Part shown: positions 21,588 to 32,788 of the stretch, in pieces
Layout of the letters: each line of letters begins with the position of its first letter
Numbering within the stretch: the stretch's first letter is position 1
NCBI GenBank assembly: GCA_947652605.1
Contig: OX393579.1
Span: forward strand, 6,882,001 to 6,946,000
DNA length: 64,000 nt
Source of the DNA: Elmis aenea
Lineage: Eukaryota > Arthropoda > Insecta > Coleoptera > Elmidae
Direction: 5' to 3'
Notes under the pieces: generated by a model
The model's input: the letters and a program-made list of their open reading frames with translations, nothing else
What the model was told of the DNA's origin: nothing
Databases searched by the model: none
Program-made: the position numbers and the translations under genes

Positions 21588-22404
21588 TTAACCCTGCAGC
21601 GGTGGCGCCGGGTCTCTCAGACTCGAGCGTCACAAGATTTTGTGTAGAAAGGTAAAGGGTGGAAGTACACTTTACCGCCTTTCAGTACCTTCCTAAAATG
21701 CAGTACGTTAGCGATTAGTGCAGAAAGAACAGTGCGAATATTTTTTTTTCATACTTTTTGAAGCCTTTTGGGTCTGTCAGACCCGGCGCCACCACTAACG
21801 GAACGTTCATATCACGTTCAATATTCCACGAATAGGCCTGTTTTCATCGCTTTTGGTAAGTATAGTTTGTAGCAAGATATTATGGGATTTTCTGGTTTTG
21901 TAGCTAATTAGGTACCTAACTGTTATCAGCTTAAGGAGGGTACTTCTAAGAACTGACCTGTTTACACCTTTTGTCTACATCAACAGGGCAATAACATTAG
22001 GAAAAATGTATGTCTGAAGCATGCAGAACTTCGCTGCCCTATGTGTGTGACACTGCCAGAAACTAGTTTGTAATGTTTCATAATGTGTTATTTAACGAAA
22101 AAAAAATTATTTTTTTTGTATTTTTATCATTTATCAAATAAATTTTTAATTTCAGTTTGCATATGTATTATTTCTGCCATTTTAAGACACATTGGTATTT
22201 TTTTTTAATTTCTCATAACAAAATTATGTGACAGCTTTAAAAAAAATTCTATATATAAAAAATATAGCTGGGCAACAGAAACACTGACAAAAAACACAAA
22301 TTTTATATGGTAGTTGATTAATTACATTGTTTTTAATAGTGGATCTGTCAGACCCAGCGCTACCGCTCGTGAAATGCAAAAGGGCGCCACCACTCCAGGG
22401 TTAA
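21588..22404. mobile_element. piggyBac-type MITE with TTAA target duplication
   Basis: TTAA (21588-21591) precedes CCCTGCAGCGGTGGCGCC, and GGCGCCACCACTCCAGGG is followed by TTAA (22401-22404). CCCT...AGGG ends with TTAA duplication are diagnostic of piggyBac. Internal copies of a GTCTGTCAGACCC palindrome near 21772 and 22347 are subterminal repeats. The 809-bp element has no transposase. It lies inside hAT debris, so it is the younger insertion. Confidence 0.9.
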
Positions 22405-23052
22405 TTTGCATTTTGTGTGTACCTGAAAAATGATGTTACACAACAGGTGAAACATGTACGAATAGTTTTTCCAAAATTTCTTATCTTCTTTTCCTTCTTT
22501 ATGTTTTCACCGCCCCCTCATTTTTATTAAATGCCCCCCCAAATGCTTCTGAAGGCAATATCGCCCGCCTAGGACTTTGGCGCCCACTGGGAGGCTGTAC
22601 CGCTCACTTTGGAAACCACTGGGGTACAACTAAAAAGTTGAATAATCGATAATTTATGCAATCGGTTCGACCATGAAACCATCAGAGATAAAATCGAAAT
22701 TCTTCTATTTACAAATTCGCGCATCCTTTGCAAGTAAAATGATGCAAATTTTTTGAAAAAATTTTAAACGGTTCCGGAGAAAAACGTCAAAAACGAAACT
22801 CCTGCAAATGCGCTATGATTTGAGAAGTTGTATAACTAAATCCAAGCGACTTGCATAGGCGTTTAACAGAAGAAACCGTTTTTACAAGGGCCTCGTTTTT
22901 CGCGTTTTTGGGGCATATACATTTTAAACTTTGAGCGGCCTTGAAACGAAACGAGCATTTCCTCTACCATGTATATTGACCAATACAATAAACCTCCCGG
23001 CAGTTCTGTATAAAAATTCCAAACAATTGAGAAATTGGAGCTAGGGGGTCCT
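22405..23052. other. hAT terminus and unassigned DNA
   Basis: GGAAACCACTG ending near 22621, preceded by a GC-rich stretch with many C runs, looks like the outer end of the hAT element whose coding fragment lies at 21195-21587. The rest to 23052 shows no gene. Confidence 0.45.
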
Positions 23053-24267
23053 TAGGGTTTCTGAAACGGATAAATCCGAACTGCAAAAACGCGGTTTTTC
23101 ATGCAAAAACCGAAACCACAAAACCGCAATGAAAAAACGCGGTTTTCGTTTTTTTTTCTTCTGAAAAACCGAGACCGGATGAGATAGAACTGAGCCCGCA
23201 CGGGGTGGTAAATAAATATCTTTACAATGCTTTTAAATGCGAGTGTTTATACTGCCACAGTTCTTCAAACGATTCTCGGCCAGATGTCGTTAAGTAGGTA
23301 ATCTTCACTAACGATATTTTACCAGAATCTCGTTCAAGGGGATAATTCAAATATTTCAGAATAGTCCGTTACTATTGGATGTATGTAATGATTAATGTAT
23401 AAAATATATTCATAAAATAAATAGGTATAGTTATGTAAATACCACTATTTAGTTAATTTTCTTATTTTTGCAAGTAAACCAATAAAATGTTTTAAAAGAA
23501 ATCAATAAAATATTGTAAAAAAAGCGTAATCTTTATATTTAAATCATCACCTATTAAAACTGACACTTAAAATAAAGTAATTTATAAATAAAAATTAGAT
23601 TGTCACAATTTTGTGGAAAACAAAATTCAGCAAAGCATACTGTAAATATAGGTAAAGTCTGTCCAGCGAGTAAAGAGGTCTTAAGGAGTAGGGCAGTAAG
23701 ACGGCAACGAAATACATACATGCATTCTGTCTTTTTCTGTGTCATCAAGTTATAAGCACATAAACACGAAGCATACCGCTTACGTACTTAAATTTATGCA
23801 TTAGTCAGTTAATCCGATAGCCCTCTTTACTCGCTGGACAGACTATACATGTTATTTGTTCATTGGACAAATTGTATTATGTAGATTGAATAAATTCTTG
23901 GAACAGTCAATTAGGGTTAATCCACATAATCATCCCGTCCCCGTTACGTGTCTGTATAAATGGACCTTAAACCACCAGAAAACTCTTCTAGTTCATTCTT
24001 AAAATTTTGTATTGTCTGTATGTCTGTAGGCTATTATATTTTTCAATAAAAATTACCATTTTCTTGCTTACATTCAATATTGGGTAACTTTTTTATATTA
24101 GTGTATTGCAGTATTTTCTTGAAAATTTTATTTTAATAGGTATTTTAAAAAACAATTTTGGCACTAACAAAATTCTTAAAAACCGAAACCGAAACGAAAA
24201 CCGCGATTTTTGATTTTAAAAACCGAAAACCGCGGTTTTTTAAAAATGTGGTTTTTCAGAAACCCTA
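23053..24267. mobile_element. Non-autonomous hAT element with exact 8-bp target duplication
   Basis: The ends TAGGGTTTCTGAAAC and TTTTTCAGAAACCCTA are inverted repeats, flanked by the direct repeat GGGGTCCT (23045-23052 and 24268-24275). Beneath the ends are repeated AAACCG and GCGGTTTT blocks. The 1215-bp element carries no transposase. Confidence 0.85.
23655..23843. mobile_element. Small nested inverted-repeat element
   Basis: AGTCTGTCCAGCGAGTAAAG near 23656 is inverted near 23824 as CTTTACTCGCTGGACAGACT. TA lies close to both ends. It is nested in the hAT element at 23053-24267 and is about 190 bp long. There is no coding capacity. Confidence 0.6.
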
Positions 24268-24275
24268 GGGGTCCT

Positions 24276-24715
24276 GCATTCTACGATCATTTCTCGTCTC
24301 GGGGTCGTCAAATCTAAGAGAAGAAAGAATTACTGCAAATCTATTTACTTGGTAACACATCTAAAGATATCTCTTCCTGTCCCATCAGTCGCAAAAATTA
24401 AACTTATATCCTCATGATTTGATTTAAAAATCGACGTTAGTAGTAACAGTCCCAAAAAAGATTTTAATTCCGTGGTATCTAAATCACGAAGATCGCTTGA
24501 ATTCTTATTCTTATATTTTTCTCTACATTTAGCGATTTTATTGTTAGTAACACAAATAAAATATTCGATGCAACTATACTCGGTGAGACTATCTATTAAA
24601 CTAATATTAAGTTATTAACAAATAGGGGGTTGTATGGCTGTTTCTTTGAAACAAAGTGGGAGAAAGTTGTAGTGACAACTTTTGATTCCTGTACCTGAAA
24701 ATATCTGTAACTATA
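24276..24715. other. No gene recognised
   Basis: AT-rich DNA between two mobile elements. Nothing supported on either strand. Confidence 0.5.
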
Positions 24716-25321
24716 GGGGAAGGTCGGGTTATATCGGACGATTAAGCTTTTTTGCTATTTGTGAATTTGTTAAAGACTTAATTTGACCATACTACGCATC
24801 AAAGCAAACTTAGATATGTTGTACAAAACACCCATAAAAGCAAATACCCCTAAGGGGATTTTTTTCACCATTTTTAGGTACCTACTTGAAAAAGACCTTA
24901 CTTTTTGCCCATACAAAAAGTTGAAGGGTTATATCGCATATGATTTAATGTTTAGAAAATTACATATATTTGGTTATCCAAACAAGTTTTTATTACTGTC
25001 CAGGCCTGATCAGATTTAAGTGTAAAACATTTAAAAAAATATTTCTTGTTGCTACCAATACACTTAGAAGGTGATTGTACTTATACGTTTAAGCAGGATT
25101 AGCACTCCAAACTTAGCTTCGTGCACAAAAAAACACTCTCTTAACAGAAAAAACTCTATTACTTTGACCACAGAAACGACGCAATTTAATATAGTGTGCG
25201 TTTTCCTTCTGCTAGTTCCTGTCAACACCCAATATCGCGACAGGTGCCTCTGTGCATGGCAAGTGCCCGAAAAACCACTTGTCCGATATAACCCGCTGTC
25301 CGATATTACCCGACTTTCCCC
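24716..25321. mobile_element. TA-flanked MITE with GGGGAAGGTCGGG ends
   Basis: TA-GGGGAAGGTCGGGTTATATCGG at the left is matched by the inverted CCGATATTACCCGACTTTCCCC-TA at the right. The 606-bp element has only short inverted ends and no transposase. The TA duplication suggests a Tc1/mariner-type mobiliser. Confidence 0.75.
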
Positions 25322-25967
25322 TACTGTATGGGGTGCTTGGGTATTTTAAAACTTGTATGTTATGATAAACAAAATTAACCAAATATTATCAGTATAGTTC
25401 ATTTCAAGATATTTTAACCTGACTTAGGAAATTTAACAGTTAGTATAATTAGCCACCTGTGGAGATATAAGATAATCCCTTGAAAATCTGTAGTGAACTC
25501 TTTAGTTTCAGGGGCGTATTAAACAATAATAGTTTTGTTGATACATAGCACCGGTTTATTATAGTTAATAAATATGTGTAGATATCAATTATAAAGTTAA
25601 CACTTTGAGAATAACTTTGTTACTAAATATACAAATGTTTACTTTAGCAAACTTTTAATTAAGAACCCTTGTTTATACCTGTAGTAGATTGAATTACAGA
25701 AACCGTTAATTATGTACAGTACGGTTCTTACACCCCCCTGCGGGGCAGAACTAGCGATTTGCGGATTACTAGTAATTACAGTAGATAATGCCGTTATTAG
25801 CAGGTTAAGATATCTTGAAATAGACTATTCGTTCGAAATTATATCCAAACAATGTTTTTGGGATCATTTTAATTTGTACAAGGTTTTATCAGTCAATTAG
25901 CATACATTTATGCAAATATGTTAACGTTTATATTCGTTAAGATACATTGTTCCAACTAGACGTAATC
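25322..25967. other. No gene recognised
   Basis: AT-rich DNA before the minisatellite. A 62-codon open frame near 25712 has no recognisable features and is probably chance. Confidence 0.5.
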
Positions 25968-26960
25968 ATATTAAAGTGATTGCTAAAATGGTTTGGTGAT
26001 ATAATTTATAGGAGAAAAGTTACGACTTTTTTAATGTTATAATAATAGCGGGGGCGATTTTCATTCAATAATTTCTCTGCCGGTTAATAATTTTATATGA
26101 GATTTTTTTTGTAGATAGATGTAGGCATAATAAAGTCATTTCTAAAATGATTTGCTGATAAAATTTGTAAGAGAAAAGATATGATTTTTTTTAATGTTAT
26201 GGTAATAGCGGGGGTGATGTTTATTTAATAATTCCTCTGCCGGTTAATATTTTTTATGAGATTTTTTTTGTAGTTAGATGTAAGCATAATAAAGTCATTT
26301 CTTAAATGATTTGCTGATATAATTTATAGGAGAAAAGTTACGACTTTTTTAATGTTATAATAATAGCGGGGGCGATTTTCATTCAATAATTTCTCTGCCG
26401 GTTAATAATTTTATATGAGATTTTTTTTGTAGAAAGATGTAAGCATAATAAAGTCATTTCTAAAATGATTTGCTGATATAATTTGTAGGATAAAAGTTAC
26501 GATTTTTTTAATGTTTATTTAATAATTCCTCTGCCGGTTAATAATTTTATATGAGATTTTTTTTGTAGTTAGATGTAAGCATAATAAAAGCATTTCTAAA
26601 ATGATTTGCTGATAAAATTTGCAGGAGAAAAGATTTGATTTTTTTTAATGTTTTGATCATAGCGGGGGCGATTTTAATTCAATAATTCCGCTGCCGGGTA
26701 ATAACTTTATATTAGTTTTTTTTTGTAGATAGATGTAAGCATAGTAAAGTCATTTCTAAAATGATTTGCTGATATAATTTATAGGAGAAAAGTTACGATT
26801 TTTTTAATGTTATGATAATAGCGGGGGTGATGTTTATTTAATAATTTCGCTGCCGGTTAATAATTTTATATGAGATTTTTTTTGTAGATAGATGTAAGCA
26901 TAATAAAGTCATTTCTGAAGGGATTTGCTGATATAATTTATAGGAGAAAGGTTATGATTT
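25968..26960. repeat. Minisatellite, about six 159-bp units
   Basis: The landmark CGGTTAATA or its variant recurs at 26081, 26241, 26399, 26535, 26695 and 26854, giving spacings of 160, 158, 136, 160 and 159 bp. Each unit contains a T-run before GTAG, an ATAATAAAGTCATTTCT block, a GATTTGCTGATA block and a TAGCGGGGGCGAT or similar block. The fourth interval has lost about 23 bp. Units differ by scattered substitutions, so the array is not newly made. Confidence 0.9.
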
Positions 26961-27218
26961 TATTTATATTAATACTATTATTAATATAGAACTAGGTAGG
27001 CGTGGTTTATTCTAAGGCTGACGCGACGATACGCTACGACTAGAGTGGTCGCACCGAGAAGTGGACTGTGACGCAGAAACCAAAACTGGTCCAAAGCGTT
27101 TATTACTGCACCACCTAAAAACATCGGCCTGTCTCAGCAACGTGGTTATAACCTGTAAATCACAGCAGTCAAATTAAGTCCACTAAAAGTCAACGTTTTT
27201 AGAAAAGTCTAAATATCA
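26961..27218. other. Flank with an older inverted repeat around the composite hAT
   Basis: GTGGTCGCACCGAGAAGTGG near 27051 is echoed in inverted, diverged form at about 29470-29495, on the far side of the composite hAT. This suggests the hAT inserted into an older inverted-repeat element whose right edge lies close to 29540. Confidence 0.45.
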
Positions 27219-27266
27219 ATCGCGATCAGTGGCGCACCCAGGATTTAATCTTGGGGGGTGGCTGGG

Positions 27267-27761
27267 TTAAACGGATTTTTTTTTTGCAAATTCAATAAAA
27301 TTTATAAAACTCATAAAAATGTATTTAAAGAATAAAATCAATTTTTCTTTTTTTTTACAAAGCTCTTGAATAATTTTAGCTGTGGTTACAGTAATATCTC
27401 TATGTATATATAGCAAAGCTAGTCCATTTAATCGTGATTGTGTCATCGTTGCTCTTAAATAGGTTTTTAAAAGGCGCAAGGTTGAAAATGACCTCTCACT
27501 GACGCATGTTGTTACCAGCAGCGTTGCAAATATTTTTAATAAGTTATATATGTTTGGATATATCATTTTGTCGCACTTCGAAATTGCATCAATAGCATTT
27601 TTGCATGGATTTGTTGCAAACGGTTTTTCAAATTTTTTATACCACAACTTGAATTCGGCGTTCAAAATTGCTGGATTTGTACAAGCTAAATCCCGGTCAT
27701 AAAATTTACACAACTGGTGAAAATCTTCTATTTGATATTTAAAACTGAATGATTTGACCAA
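27267..27761 (-). pseudogene. hAT transposase C-terminal dimerisation fragment
   Basis: The 164-codon open frame contains TTCVSERSFSTLRLLKTYLR, then TMTQSRLNGLALLYIHRD. This is the hAT dimerisation motif as found in ZMYM1-like and related hAT-derived proteins, at the expected distance from the C-terminus. The DNA-binding and most of the catalytic region are absent, so it cannot act alone. The Met at 27761 is probably internal to the original protein. Confidence 0.8.
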
Positions 27762-28688
27762 TCTGTCATTCTATTTACAAAAATATACAAAACATATAGC
27801 ATACATTTTTATAAAAATTCTGTATGTCCGGTCATTAAACATTGAACAACTTTATGAATTTCGGTTTTTGTCATAAGGGTTAATGGAATCGAATAAGTTG
27901 GTAACATTAAAAATTACATTTAAAAAAAATAGTCATCTGTAACTTGCTCAAAAAAAGATATACCTTTAAAAAAAGTATAGTCCCCTTGGTGAGGGTCGAG
28001 TATTAATAATTTTAGGGTAGATGTTACATCATGCAGCATATAAATAGTTTTGACCTAATGACGTTTTTAATTAAAAAAACAAACAATTATATAAAGAAAT
28101 TCATATCATCGCTCAGCGTCGTAGTTGACTATTCATATTTATAGGGAAGATGCAACATTTTATCCTAGATCATACACTTTATAAATGGTTTTCACTTAAT
28201 AAAAATGATGAACTGCTTATTTTGTAACAGGTTGTTTAGTGTTTAAGTTAATTGACATGATCAAAAATAATTTAAAATGACTTTAAAATGATACAATAAA
28301 TATCGACTGCTCTCAAAAATCAGAAGTGTTTAATTTAAACTAAATACATAAAACTATGCCTGTTTAAAAAATAAAGTTTAATTTTAGTGAAACATTCAAC
28401 CACTAATCAATTTGTACACGTAAATAACAAAATTTTGGCGGTTTTGTTAGGACGAAATAATATTAAAATATAAATATATATGCCCGCAAATACAAAAGAT
28501 AAATATCTTTTACTGTAGAAGCAATTATTATTTAAAAGAAAAAAAATCGTAACGCTAACAGTAAAATAGCATTTAATTATATACACTTACTTTTTAAATT
28601 TCTTTCCTCTTTCGTTAGAAATTTTAACTCTTATTAACTGATTATGATTACACTGATTCACTGATTTACTAAAATTCGTCCACTGTAC

Positions 28689-29006
28689 TAAACAGCAATG
28701 ACCTTTTTCTCACAATTTAGAAAAAGATGAACCAAAACAGAAACACATTTTTTATTGCTACACGTTTTGTATGGTAACCCCGCCGAGGGACGAAACTGAC
28801 CAGACCGTAATAAAATTTTAACACAAAGTGTCCCATGGTCGAAGAAGTAAAATAAATTTATCTCAATCACTTTTACAGTTATAAATTGTGGAATTTTTTT
28901 CTTGATTCCGCATTAATAAGAAATAAGCTTACATAAAAAAAGTTCCCAAGGGGGGGGGCGATCGTTCCCCGCTGGATCCGCCCCTGGTAAAAATAAATAA
29001 CTAAAA
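28689..29006. other. Interior of the composite hAT, no gene
   Basis: It contains a G-run and an inverted hAT-like terminus, GGATCCGCCCCTG, ending at 28985, which marks the junction of the two component elements. No coding frame is recognised here. The part from 27762 to 28688 is also non-coding, AT-rich and unassigned. Confidence 0.45.
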
Positions 29007-29210
29007 TTGTTATGTGATATTTCAAAACTAAAATTAATCAAAACCTATTTAAGAAGCAGCATGTCACAACACCGTCTTAGCGCTTTGTCCACTATATCAA
29101 TTGAAAAAACAATAGCTTGTCAACTTGAACTGGATAAACTCATTGACCGATTTGCCAATGAAAAAGCGAGAAAAAAAATAATTTTAAAGTTGTTTTTGTG
29201 TGAAAACTAA
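29007..29210 (+). pseudogene. Second hAT C-terminal fragment, opposite orientation
   Basis: The frame reads KLIKTYLRSSMSQHRLSALS and then SIEKTIACQLELDKLIDRFA. This is the last part of a hAT dimerisation domain, followed by a lysine-rich tail and a stop. It is on the strand opposite to 27267-27761 and is not the same sequence, so it came from a different hAT copy. It is truncated at its N-terminal side. Confidence 0.7.
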
Positions 29211-29626
29211 ACATGGATACATTTTTTTAAACTGAACGTTCAGAAGAAATTTCGTCAGACTCTTCCGAGAAACAAGGGGGCGCACCGACCTTACTTGCTC
29301 CAGGGAGCTGAATTCATTGCTACGCCTCTGTCTAGAACTGTTTTTTAGGAATACTCACTTGAAATTTTTAGGCAAAAATTTTCTAGCCTGTTTGGGGGGG
29401 GGGGGCGGGTCCCCTTGGCCCCCCCCCTGGGTGCGCCACTGATCGCGATCCCCTCTCTTTGCGCATCACGCGGTCCACTTTTGGGTGCGATCACTCTAAG
29501 AGTGGCCGCTAGAGAAGGGGCCGCCAGCTTCACCCTGGTAAAGTTTTCTCAAAGCATTCGTAGTTCGCTTATTGAAAGAGTTCATAATTCTTGTTTCAAT
29601 TTTGTGAAGTAAATCAGTTAGTTATT

Positions 29627-29911
29627 ATGGAGCGCTATCAACGACAAATGAATGCACTCAGCCTTACTGAATTTTTGAGCAGCATCAAACAATGTACTAC
29701 AAGAATAAAAGAAATTGCTCACGAAGGACGAAGGTTAGCACGTTCTAATCAGAAAATAGTGGAAGCATTTAAAGCAGTCGACGATGAAATGACCAAGGTG
29801 GAAATGGAATTAGGTAACATGGAACCATCCTGTTCTAGAAACGGATCTGTTGACCAATCAAACTCTATCGAAAAAATCCCCGAGACATCCACAGAAAAGT
29901 TGCAGCCTAGA
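29627..29911 (+). CDS. Gene B, exon 1: short N-terminus of the NLR-like receptor
   Basis: This exon encodes residues 1-95, starting MERYQRQMNA as in gene A, and ends LQPR before the donor GTAAGTATT in phase 0. It has a single EPSCS unit where gene A has three, which makes it 59 residues shorter. The open frame continues 12 codons upstream to another ATG, but the start at 29627 is the one conserved with gene A. Upstream homology ends 86 bp before this ATG, where transposon DNA begins, so the original promoter may be missing. Whether gene B is transcribed cannot be seen from the sequence. Confidence 0.75.
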
Positions 29912-30168
29912 GTAAGTATTAACACTTTTTTTTGTTAAGTATTGCGCTGATAAGGATCACAAGCATTTTATCGTAAACCTTCAATCATAAAACTTTATAT
30001 TTGTCATATACATGTAGGGTTGCCAACTATACGCGTTTGGGGCGTACTTAAGCGTTTTCGTAAAAAAAAATTCTTCTCATGTATATGAAAGCTGTCATTT
30101 TCTCACTGCCTACCCTAGGAGTTTAGTAAAAAAAAATAAACTATTAGCGTAACATTTCAACCTGTGTA

Positions 30169-31379
30169 CAGGGTGGACCAAATTCGATGGGATTGCAAGG
30201 TTATCTCGCTTAATAGTCAAGATAGAAAAACGGTTAAATTACCAAAAATGTGCGTTTTTTGAGACAAACTCAGGACCGTTTACAAAAATATTCTATCATT
30301 TCCGGTTTTCGACTTATTAAATAAAAAGTGCTTTTTTGTCATATTAATAATGTGTCAAATCTCTGTTATTGTTGTAAATATCGAAGATATGTACAAAAAT
30401 TATTTTTAGATATTTTATGTTTAATTGGATCATAATAAACAAAATTTTTTACTCTCACTGTTTAAAAGTTATGACACAAATTTACCTTTTTTTAAATGGG
30501 AGCAATAGTTGGCTATGACCTATTTAAATTCCTTATTTTTTTCTTATTTGAAATATATAAGGGTTGATGCATTTATTTTCAATAATACGCAAGTTACGAA
30601 GGTTTTTAGTTTTTTTAAAATAAAATATTGTGTAGGCTGTGAAAACAAAAAAAAACAAGGTGTAACCTTTTAAAACACATGTGGAACAAGTTAACAAGGT
30701 TTTTAAATTTGTTGTTGAGATAAACATCAAAAATGTTTGAACATAAGATAAACAGCAATATACGTACTACATTACTGCTGATTCGGACTATGTTGTTGTT
30801 ATCTTATGTTCAAATATTTACAATGTTTATCCCAACAACAAATTAAAAAACCTTGGTTACTTGTACCACATGAGTTTTATAAGGTTTTACTCCTTGTTTG
30901 TTTTTTTGTTTTCACAGCCTACTATGATTTTCTTTAAAAAAAAAAAAGAAAAGCCTTCGTAATTTGCGTATTATTAAAAATAAATACATCAACCCTTATA
31001 TATTTGGAGTGAGAAAAAAATATGGAATTTAAATAGGTCATAGCCAACTATTGCTCCCATCTAAAAAAAGGTAAATTTGTGTCATAACTTTTAAACGGCG
31101 AGCGTAAAAAATTTTGTTCTAGTATGATCCAATTTAACAAAAAAATATCTAAAAGTAATCTTCATAAATATTTTTGTAATTTACAACAATAACGGAGATA
31201 TGACACATTATTAATATGACAAAAAAGCACTTTTTATTTAATAACTCGAAAACCGGAAATTTTTGAAAACGGTTCTGAGTTTGCCTCAAAAAACTGCACA
31301 TTTTTGGTAATTGACTGTTTCTCTATCTTGACTATTAAGCGAGATACCCATGCAATCCCATTGAAACTGGACCACCCTG
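30169..31379. mobile_element. Long fold-back element in the gene B intron, TA target duplication
   Basis: TA-CAGGGTGGACCAAATTCG at the left is inverted at the right as CTGGACCACCCTG-TA. Arms extend nearly to the centre, where a palindromic block around ATCTTATGTTCAAATATTTA lies. The same centre occurs in the element at 58787-59836. The 1211-bp element is absent from the gene A intron. Confidence 0.8.
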
Positions 31380-31387
31380 TATAGTTA

Positions 31388-31859
31388 GTATGACATTAAT
31401 TGAATAGCTCACCAAAAATTATTTTTTTGTTAAATTGGTTTTTGTTAATACCTTTGCCAAATAAGATAACGTTTCATATAAACCAATTGGGTCGATTTAC
31501 ATAAACCGGAACGTTTTATACATGTGTGACATATGACGCATCTGTCACTTTATAAATAACATTTGTAGGACGTCATAGGTGACGTAATTGCTGACGTTAT
31601 TAATAACACTCTTTAGTCTAATAGGATGACCTAACCGACGAAATTCGTTATCATATTAATGACGAAAGAGTGTTATTAATGACGTCAGCTATGACGTCCT
31701 ACAAATGTTATGTCGTATGTCACCCCTGTATAAAACGTTCAGGTGTATGTAAAACAACCCATTTCGTGTGGGAAACTTTATCTTATTAGGCAAACGAATT
31801 AAAAAGAACTAATTTAGTAAAAAAAAGTTTGTTGGTGAGCTATTTAATAAATGTCATAC
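31388..31859. mobile_element. Second fold-back MITE in the gene B intron
   Basis: GTATGACATTAATTGAATAG is inverted at the right as CTATTTAATAAATGTCATAC, with TA on both outer sides. The interior repeats GACGTCAT-type blocks on both arms. The 472-bp element begins within ten bases of the previous fold-back and has no coding capacity. Confidence 0.75.
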
Positions 31860-32005
31860 TACCTATGCACAGGTGGAAATGTTCTGCCAACAATTTATAT
31901 TTTATACTAAACTCTCTCTTAAAAGTAGTCAAATTGTAAAACATGATGACCCAAATTTTGTTCCATTTTTCAGTAATAGTAGGATTGCCAAACAATTTTT
32001 TTAAT

Positions 32006-32227
32006 TTAACGTCTTAATAATTTTAAATAGTCAAAAAAATCTGGTGTAAAGTGAATGAAACAAATTTGGCTTGTGGCCCTGTTAAATACAGTGGGTCTTT
32101 GGCATTTCTTGATCCATGATTGTTGTAGGTGTTCTTCTTTTGGAAATCTATGATACGTGATAGTTTTCTCACTGTTATTAGTGCAATTCGCCACAGCGCA
32201 ACATCCACCTCCCCTTAATGTATTCAT
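32006..32227 (-). pseudogene. THAP zinc-finger domain fragment
   Basis: The 73-codon frame starts MNTLRGGGCCAVANC. It has the C-x4-C pair, a following HRFP segment, a tryptophan, and then C-x2-H with HFT, which together fit the C2CH THAP DNA-binding domain. THAP domains sit at the N-terminus of P-element-type transposases and of cellular regulators. Here nothing recognisable follows the domain, so it is most likely a transposase remnant. It lies antisense within the intron of gene B and is absent from gene A. Confidence 0.75.
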
Positions 32228-32788
32228 GGGTTAACTTAAACACGATACCATATGTTAGGGTAAAAACTATATGATTTTAATTGATTTCTTGTAATATACT
32301 TTTTACAACAAAGCACTATACACAAGCTTTTAAAACTGCTGTTGCATCAAAAATACATCATGTTTTTAAGGCAGTTGCAGTTACGGGGCGAATAAAAACC
32401 TTGTATAAAAGATCTACAAAGCAAAAACATATTACAAGAAAAAAAAACTTATTCTCATGGGCATAAAAAAAAATATCTTTACATCCTTGCAGCAATAGCG
32501 TTCCATATAAATTGTGTAGGTTTTTATGTGGCAATTATTGAAAGACCAAATAAAAGTTTTGTAAGCAAAAAGCATTGTTTTTAAACAATAAAAATCATTA
32601 CTTACGATTAAAACCTTTTGAATATCGTTTTTGACATAAATCATAATTTAAGTGTCATTAAATATAAAATCTAAGGCGTCGGTTTAAATATTTTTACGTT
32701 TCTAATGACGTCATTTCCGGAAAGCTCAGTAATACAATTAGTCTTATGGGAATGGGCCATCCTATTAGTTTACTATCCTTGAATTAGA
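32228..32788. other. Unassigned private insertion DNA in the gene B intron
   Basis: No gene or element ends recognised. Homology with the gene A intron resumes at 32789. Confidence 0.5.

Larger units (their letters stand above)
27227..29441. mobile_element. Composite hAT element with exact 8-bp target duplication
   Basis: The ends CAGTGGCGCACCCAGG and CCTGGGTGCGCCACTG are perfect inverted repeats, flanked by ATCGCGAT (27219-27226 and 29442-29449). Inside are two different transposase C-terminal fragments pointing outward (27267-27761 minus, 29007-29210 plus). A second hAT-like terminus, GGATCCGCCCCTG, ends at 28985. The 2215-bp element thus looks assembled from two hAT copies but moved, or was at least inserted, as one unit. 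Confidence 0.85.

Noticed and set aside
25968..26960. CRISPR-like array
   Set aside because: Whole units of about 159 bp repeat in tandem with no unique spacers, in eukaryotic DNA. It is a minisatellite.
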